Shown here: positions 1 to 64,000 of the stretch, in pieces
Layout of the letters: each line of letters starts with the position of its first letter
How positions within the stretch are numbered: position 1 is the stretch's first letter
Assembly: GCA_054601695.1 (NCBI GenBank)
Contig: BAAHQB010000031.1
Location: forward strand, 62,001 to 126,000
Length of the DNA stretch: 64,000 nt
Origin: Amorphochlora amoebiformis
Lineage: Eukaryota; Cercozoa; Chlorarachniophyceae
Direction: 5' to 3'
The notes under the pieces: generated by a model
Databases searched by the model: none
The model's input: only the letters and a program-made list of their open reading frames with translations
What the model was told of the DNA's origin: nothing
Translations under genes and position numbers: made by a program

Positions 1-65
1 GTGCACTATATTATCTTACATATGCAGTATAATATGTTGCATATGCAGCATAATATGTTACATAT

Positions 66-870
66 GCACTATAGTATGTTACATATGCATAAATTGTATG
101 TTACATATGCTATGTATGTTACATATGCTATGTATGTTACATATGCTATGTATATTACATACGCTATGTATGTTACATATGCTATGTATGTTACATATGC
201 TATGTATGTTACATATGCTATGTATATTACATACGCTATGTATGTTACATATGCTATGTATGTTACATATGCTATGTATGTTACATATGCTATGTATATT
301 ACATACGCTATATATGTTACATATGCTATGTATGTTACATATGCTATGTATGTTACATATGCTATGTATGTTACATATGCTATGTATGTTACATATGCTA
401 TGTATGTTACATATGCTATGTATGTTACATATGCTATGTATGTTACATATGCTATGTATGTTACATACGCTATGTATGTTACATATGCTATGTATGTTAC
501 ATATGCTATGTTTGTTACATATGCTATGTATGTTACATATGCTATGTATGTTACATATGCTATGTATATTACATATGCTATGTATATTACATATGCTATG
601 TATATTACATACGCTATGTATGTTACATATGCTATGTATGTTACACATGCTATGTATGTTACATATTCTATGTATGTTACATATGCTATGTATGTTACAT
701 ACGCTATGTATGTTACATATGCTATGTATGTTACATACGCTATGTATATTACATACGCTATGTATGTTACATACGCTATGTATGTTACATATGCTATGTA
801 TATTACATATGCTATGTATGTTACATATGCATAGTATGTTACATATGCATAGTATGTTACATATGCATAG
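66..870. repeat. 18-bp minisatellite
   Basis: About 43 tandem copies of an 18-bp unit (TGTTACATATGCTATGTA with ATATT/TACGC variants). Because 18 is a multiple of three, it yields long open frames on both strands (YVTYAM..., NIHSIC...), which are not genes. Confidence 0.95.
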
Positions 871-903
871 AATGTTGCCATTATGTATACAAAGTACATA
901 AGA

Positions 904-951
904 TATATATTAAATATATATATACATATATATATATATATAAAGATATAT

Positions 952-1007
<56 letters not shown>

Positions 1008-1111
1008 ATATATATTTCTTTATATATGTGTGAGAGGAGTACCATATAATTGGTTTGAACGTTAGGTCCTTAGGGCCCTGTACTCGCCTCCTCTTTGGCT
1101 TACCTAAATAC

Positions 1112-1150
<39 letters not shown>

Positions 1151-1210
1151 CATATATATATATAGGTCCTTAGAGTCTGTACTCCTTTTGGCTTACCTAA
1201 ATACACATAC

Positions 1211-1292
<82 letters not shown>

Positions 1293-1297
1293 TATCT

Positions 1298-1335
<38 letters not shown>

Positions 1336-1380
1336 CATATATACATGTATGTGTGTATTATGTATTATATCATATTACAT

Positions 1381-1413
<33 letters not shown>

Positions 1414-1433
1414 ACATTAATGTGTTACTTTCG

Positions 1434-1471
<38 letters not shown>

Positions 1472-1689
1472 TATATATGTATATGTATATTGTATATAAT
1501 ATACATTTTTAAACATACTTACATACTTTGATACATGTATATACGTATATATAATATTATTACAATATTATGACGATAATCGAACATAATATTAAACGCA
1601 ACACACCATTATTTAATACAACATATATTATATACATATATCTATACGTATGTATATATATATATATATATATTAAAATATATATATAG

Positions 1690-1775
<86 letters not shown>

Positions 1776-1804
1776 CAACTCTCTCTCGCTCTTTATTTAT
1801 ACAT

Positions 1805-1857
<53 letters not shown>

Positions 1858-1910
1858 TATACACATATATGCACATATATATATACATATACATATATTA
1901 TATATCTATA
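904..1910. repeat. (TA)n-rich block
   Basis: Long TA runs interrupted by short variants. The only non-repeat DNA is the duplicated segment at 1,064-1,203 and an AT-rich stretch near 1,500-1,640 with no visible gene. Confidence 0.9.
1064..1203. other. Duplicated unique segment, possible 3' exon remnant of the PCMTD-like gene
   Basis: Two diverged copies of a roughly 40-bp non-repeat sequence (1064-1110 and 1167-1203) lie in (TA)n. On the minus strand each begins after TATTTAG, a plausible acceptor, and reads GKPKRRRVQ or GKPKGVQ. No phase-consistent link to 1978-1917 was found. It could be a C-terminal exon plus an edge copy, or intron sequence. Confidence 0.25.
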
Positions 1911-1916
1911 TCCGAC

Positions 1917-9233
<7,317 letters not shown>

Positions 9234-9234
9234 C

Positions 9235-9323
9235 TATATGTATATATTATATATAAGATATACACATATGTATATATATATATATATTTACATATAAAAG
9301 TAAATATATGTTCATATAGATAC

Positions 9324-9368
<45 letters not shown>

Positions 9369-10069
9369 TACATATAAATATATTCTCATTTTGAAACAGC
9401 ATACATCATCTTAAACAGCATACATCATGTTGACCTTTGGGCAAAAATGAGCCCTATCGGTAGCGAGAAATGCGGCTTCGACCTCCGAGCTCTTAATTAT
9501 ATCGTTATCTGACAACAGAACCGTAATTATCATCTTGTCATCATATAGCTATCGCAATGCGAAAACACCTAATTATATCGTTATCTGACAATAGAATCAC
9601 TAGTTATCATCTTGACATCATATAGCTATCGCAACGCGAAAACACCTAATTATATCGTTATCTGACAACAGAACCGTAATTATCATCTTGTCATATGATT
9701 CATATAGTTATCGCAACGCGAAAACACCTAATTATATCGTTATCTGACAACAGAATCCCTAGTAATCATCTTGTCATCATATAGCTATCGCATCGCGAAA
9801 ACACCTAATTATATCGTTATCTGACAACAGAACCGTAATTATCATCTTGTCATCATATAGTTATCGCAACGCGAAAACACCTAATTATATCGTTATCTGA
9901 CAACAGAATCACTAGTAATCATCTTGTCATCATATAGCTATCGCAACGCGAAAACAGCATTATACATCGGTTGGTAATGAAGACGGAGTGTAGATTGAAA
10001 GGTGTGTATCTGATTCTCAAGAGTCGAGGGGCGTGTGAGATATGGATTATGAATATTTTTTAGAGGTTC

Positions 10070-10117
<48 letters not shown>

Positions 10118-10200
10118 TTAGATATATTTAGATATATATATATATATATAAATAGCAAATGGAGATATTTATTGGTTAGAAGAGGGAGATAGACAGAAAA
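9235..10200. repeat. 78-bp satellite (6 copies) and flanks
   Basis: 9,493-9,957 has six tandem copies of a 78-bp unit, each containing TATCGTTATCTGACAA and CGCAACGCGAAAACAC. 9,380-9,490 and 9,958-10,070 are unique flanks with no recognised exon. (TA)n lies on either side. Confidence 0.9.
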
Positions 10201-10219
10201 TGTATCTTAGACTAGTAGT

Positions 10220-10374
10220 TTTACTCATGAATCATGATGTTATTGTTATTGTTATTCTTATTTATTATTTACTATTAATTATTATTATTATCACTATTAT
10301 TATTAATATTATTATTATTACTTATGTAATTATTATTATTATTATTGTTGTTATATAATATTTATGATATATAG

Positions 10375-10461
<87 letters not shown>

Positions 10462-10462
10462 T

Positions 10463-10511
<49 letters not shown>

Positions 10512-10519
10512 TAAATATA

Positions 10520-10566
<47 letters not shown>

Positions 10567-10614
10567 ATATAATACACATATATAACACATATAACACATA
10601 CATATATACATACA

Positions 10615-10647
<33 letters not shown>

Positions 10648-10800
10648 GTATATAAATGTGTAAATGTACATGTATACATGTACGTATGCATGAGAATACA
10701 TATTCACATTTATATACATACATATATGTCGCACCTTCTTCTCTACTAGAAGTGCATATATATACATATATTTCTCTACATATATAAATATATATTAGAT
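10220..10800. repeat. (ATT)n followed by (TA)n
   Basis: Trinucleotide ATT repeats 10,230-10,345, then TA arrays to 10,720. A small unique piece at 10,730-10,760 could hold a micro-exon (not assigned). Confidence 0.85.
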
Positions 10801-11063
10801 TTTTTAAATGTATTATTATTTGCAAAATATTGCGAAAATATGATACAATTCTTATTCCATACGAAGCACATACACACATACACACGTATACTCCCATCAT
10901 AACCGTTCCAACCACGCAAACTGACTATACAAACCCCTGCAAGACCCCACCCCGTTCCCATCAACATGACCATGTTTTCAAAAAATCGTACCTCACCGGC
11001 GAATTGCAATATCTCCCCCACCCCTTGGCCGGAAAAAACAAAAATGCGCGCATTCGAACTCAC

Positions 11064-11203
11064 TTTTGAGGCTGATGGCCATCTGCAGGTTGCTGCTCCC
11101 CGAACATCTCCACGCGCACATGGAAAAAAGCCTTCCGTCGGACCTCGAAGATGAAGGGTACGCGTGTGGGATATGCAGGAAACTTGAGACTGAATGGAGA
11201 CAT
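11064..11203 (-). CDS. Candidate 5' exon of the PCMTD-like gene
   Basis: A non-repetitive block with an ATG at 11,203 and a GTGAGT donor after 11,064 gives 46 codons (MSPFSLKFPAYPTRVPF... then an Arg/Phe/Val-rich stretch). The ATG faces the SMPD4-like start about 300 bp away, matching the other divergent gene pairs here. Other frames of the same block are also open, including one on the plus strand from an ATG near 11,119, and I could not join it in phase to the 9233-9190 exon. Assignment is a guess from position and the strong donor. Confidence 0.3.
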
Positions 11204-11504
11204 TACGCCCTGTCACAGAATGATACGTGACGAATCAATACGTAACAGTTACATAATGCCGTTATACGAGCCTGTCACGGCAGTATAGCGCAGGGTGTTG
11301 CGTGGATCACATACATCGAGCAGTGCTCCTAGAATAGGAGTTGTTTAGGTAAGATTGAGAATCTGAGAATTTCTAAATAATAATAGGTAGTACCCGTTTG
11401 TACCCGGTAGAGAGAGTTTCAGAGACACGTGCTAGAACGCTACATTGCGCATTGTCACGATCGTACCGGTGAGGTTTGGCGCCGCCTGCGCAAACCAAGA
11501 CACA
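11204..11504. promoter_or_regulatory. Divergent intergenic region, PCMTD-like / SMPD4-like
   Basis: Repeat-free, mixed composition. Contains several TGAC/GTCA pentamers (CTGTCACAG near 11,213; ACGTGACGAATC near 11,225; CTGTCACGG near 11,272; TTGTCACG near 11,453). No TATA box is convincing. Position between divergent starts suggests a shared promoter; the left boundary depends on the uncertain 5' exon. Confidence 0.5.
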
Positions 11505-25920
<14,416 letters not shown>

Positions 25921-26786
25921 GACGATTGAGTACTAGACGCAGGCATAGCCGCTTGATCACGGCTATGTTAAACTTACTATATATTATGATAACATCTATC
26001 TCCGAGGCTATCTAGATCTACTATCTAGACTATCAGAAGTTAAACTTGAATATACATAAACATTCCAATGATCAACGTTAACGTACAAGCTAGCAAGCCC
26101 AGCCAGTAGCGGCTAGACGCGTTCCATGCGTTGGCCAACATCTTTGCCCAATTATACCCACCGATAGTCGTTCAAGTTTCTTTCCACCCCATTCGAATTC
26201 GTCTCCAAAAACATTTATTTTCTTTTTTTTTTTTTTTTAATAAAAAAAGAAAAAGAAAAAATGGGAAAAAAACCCAAAGGATTCAAACCCAAAAGAAAAA
26301 AAAAAAAATAGGGAGAGTTTCACTCAGCCGTGAGAGAAGGCCCTGGAAAAGAAGGGGGGTTTTGCCGCAAAATTCAGATTCTCAAAAAGAGTTAAAAAAG
26401 AACTTGAAAATCGCGCCCTCTCCTTCTCACAGGATCTAAGTAAGCTTTCTCCTCCACACAGCTTCATAGCGACAGGGTCGGAGCGACAAAATAAGAAAAA
26501 AAAAGTTAAGAAAGAGAAAAACAAGGGAGCAAGCCCTTGGGTGTGACAAGACCTCAGGTAACGTCACGCGAAATAATATTTTCTCTCTCTCACTCTATGT
26601 TCTCTCTCGTCATCATCCGGGAGTTGGGGGTTTAGTTTCGTTTTCGGCGGTGATTTCGGGGGGGGGGGGAAAAGAATAAGAATTCTAAATTGCGGAGGTG
26701 GAACTTAAGGCAGTATAAGCATATGTATATATCCAGATATCTATGTAGATATGTGTGTATATTACAGGGTTGCGGATATGTGTAAG
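25921..26786. other. Convergent 3' region between SMPD4-like and glutaredoxin genes
   Basis: Complex sequence with A-rich and T-rich runs (26,220-26,320), a G run near 26,660 and pyrimidine-rich pieces. It must hold both 3' UTRs. Any SECIS element for the glutaredoxin should lie here on the minus strand. I could not identify a convincing one by eye. Confidence 0.5.
25944..25967. terminator. Perfect hairpin just after the SMPD4-like stop
   Basis: CATAGCCG - 8-nt loop - CGGCTATG, an 8-bp perfect stem beginning 24 bp after the TAA. It could act in 3' end formation or RNA stability. Function is unknown. Confidence 0.4.
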
Positions 26787-32331
<5,545 letters not shown>

Positions 32332-32710
32332 GGGTTCCGTGGGTTCCGCACTAAGTGAAGGTGTCACTTTGGGTGACAACCACATATCACAAAGAGTGAC
32401 AAGAATACACGTGCCGAATTAGATAAAACTAGGTGATTTTAAAGAGCGACAGAAAGTGTTCTTCGTCACTGAGAGTGACTGCATATCACTGGCATAAGCG
32501 TTGGTCGGAATTGGGAGATTTCAAAATTAATCGTGTGTTTTTTTTCGCAGGGAATTGCGTCGTCAAGACCAGCACAAAGCCCAACAGACCTCCCACGGCC
32601 CCCCACCCCCGTTCTCCTTAATATCGAAGAATATGGTGACGTATTTTCGGAAATTTGGGGGTAGTAGTATTGACACGTGTATCGAAAGGGTTCTATTTTT
32701 TTAATTTTCC
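32332..32710. promoter_or_regulatory. Divergent intergenic region, glutaredoxin / LIM gene
   Basis: Repeat-free. TGAC/GTCA motifs cluster at 32,360-32,480 (GTGTCACTTTGGGTGACAAC, AGAGTGACAAGAA, CGTCACTGAGAGTGACTG). A run of T before CGCAG near 32,550 and a G/C-rich stretch are also present. Likely a bidirectional promoter; no experimental signal can be read from sequence alone. Confidence 0.5.
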
Positions 32711-41310
<8,600 letters not shown>

Positions 41311-41966
41311 TAATCTGGCATTTCCTAGCAACCACCAGATTTCCAGGACTCACCCATTCAGAAACGTGGGGGACACGTGGTGGACAGCTCGCATCGAGAC
41401 CTACCACGTGACTAGCTACATACATACATGCACGATCTAGCACCGTAGCTAGAGCGTATCAGTGAAAACATAATAGTGGCGGTACCGTAGCTCGAACAAC
41501 TTCTAGAACTTGTGAATATCGGGTTTTGCACTGAATGATATAGAACATGATATCAGGATCATTTTTTCTTAAATCACCGGTCCAGACCAACTTTAATAAT
41601 TCGCAAGTTGGAAAACTTACATATGCCATCATAATATACTGTCTCTAGTAGTATATAAAATACTACGTAGTGTAATAGTGCTAGTAGTGTATACATTTTC
41701 TAGATTTTACCTAACTAGCTCTGGACATACTACCTATCTAGACTTTTGATCTATTTATTATGAATTACCTAGTTGACTGACCGAAACGCGCATCTGACCT
41801 AGCGCTAGAATATGCCTCAAGTTTTTTTTTTTTTATTATGTGTAGCGCTCATCTATTTTTGTTGATTAATTTTCCCAGATAGATAACTTAGTAATTTTAA
41901 TCACAGTGCCGCGCTGCCCGGCCCTAGTCTAGCTAAACACCTTTTCAGGTCCGTACCTTTCTCCAG
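41311..41966. other. Convergent 3' region between LIM and RING1 genes
   Basis: Repeat-free sequence of mixed composition, with CTAG and TAGCTA motifs frequent and one T run near 41,826. I see no further coding frame. It presumably holds both 3' UTRs and polyadenylation sites. Confidence 0.5.
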
Positions 41967-45853
<3,887 letters not shown>

Positions 45854-45967
45854 CAGCAAGACCCGCGTTTTCGTAGGCCCCGTGACCACGTGTCGCTGTC
45901 CCACCCCTGTCCCAGGTATACTCCGTCATCAGTCCACAGTAAGTCATCTTGAGTGACAGATCTGTCC
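45854..45967. promoter_or_regulatory. 114-bp divergent promoter, RING1 / dehydrogenase
   Basis: Only 114 bp separates the two inferred start codons. It contains CCGTGACCACGTG near 45,881 (an E-box-like CACGTG core) and GAGTGACAG near 45,953, again the TGAC motif seen in the other divergent gaps. Transcripts must start inside this gap or in the opposite gene's leader. Confidence 0.5.
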
Positions 45968-63995
<18,028 letters not shown>

Positions 63996-64000
63996 TATAT

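Noticed and set aside
1-959. Long open frames (YVTYAM..., AYVTYI...) on both strands
   Set aside because: They are frames through an 18-bp tandem repeat and run equally in several frames; no codon bias or family match.
26131-26524. Lys/Phe-rich frames in the convergent gap
   Set aside because: Frames through A and T runs; no family resemblance; the region fits 3' UTRs.
26545-26575. SECIS element around the GTGAC...GTCAC palindrome
   Set aside because: It lacks the ATGA...AA...GA core arrangement on the minus strand, so I do not call it a SECIS.

Overview
This is a piece of a nuclear eukaryotic genome. About one tenth of it is coding. The exons are short (20-300 bp), of normal base composition, and sit in introns built almost wholly of simple repeats: (TA)n, (TTAGGG/CCCTAA)n telomeric repeat, GA/CT tracts, one very large (CG)n tract and several satellites, most of them private to a single intron. 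Almost every long open frame in the window is a frame through these repeats (Tyr-Ile, Arg-Ala, Ser-Leu strings) and is not a gene. I rebuilt six genes by hand, using splice sites, reading phase and protein-family similarity recalled from knowledge. No database search was run.

Layout: (1) minus, about 1.9-9.2 kb, protein-L-isoaspartate methyltransferase-domain protein (PCMTD type), both ends unresolved. (2) plus, 11,505-25,920, SMPD4-like (neutral sphingomyelinase-3 family) membrane protein. (3) minus, 32,331-26,787, glutaredoxin whose active site reads Lys-TGA-Pro-Phe-Cys, a candidate selenoprotein. (4) plus, 32,711-41,310, protein with one N-terminal LIM domain. (5) minus, 45,853-41,967, RING1/RNF2-type Polycomb E3 ligase with a C-terminal RAWUL-like region. 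(6) plus, 45,968 to the window end, sarcosine/dimethylglycine dehydrogenase family FAD enzyme with at least 36 exons, cut by the window edge.

The genes alternate strictly in strand (- + - + - +). Intergenic gaps are short and of complex sequence (114, about 300 and 379 bp between divergent starts; 656 and 866 bp between convergent ends), so the bulk of the DNA is intron. Three phenomena stand out. Telomeric repeat arrays are spliced out as whole introns, often at a G|G target. Many introns carry extra copies of the edge of the adjacent exon, amplified together with the microsatellite. The glutaredoxin carries an in-frame TGA exactly at its first catalytic Cys.

Organism: the TTAGGG-type repeat, Polycomb RING1, PCMTD, SMPD4, mitochondrial-type sarcosine dehydrogenase family enzyme and a glutaredoxin with a signal-peptide-like plus basic leader suggest a unicellular eukaryote, possibly an alga with a secondary plastid. 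This is inference only. TGA is used as a normal stop by the RING1 gene, so the genetic code looks standard.
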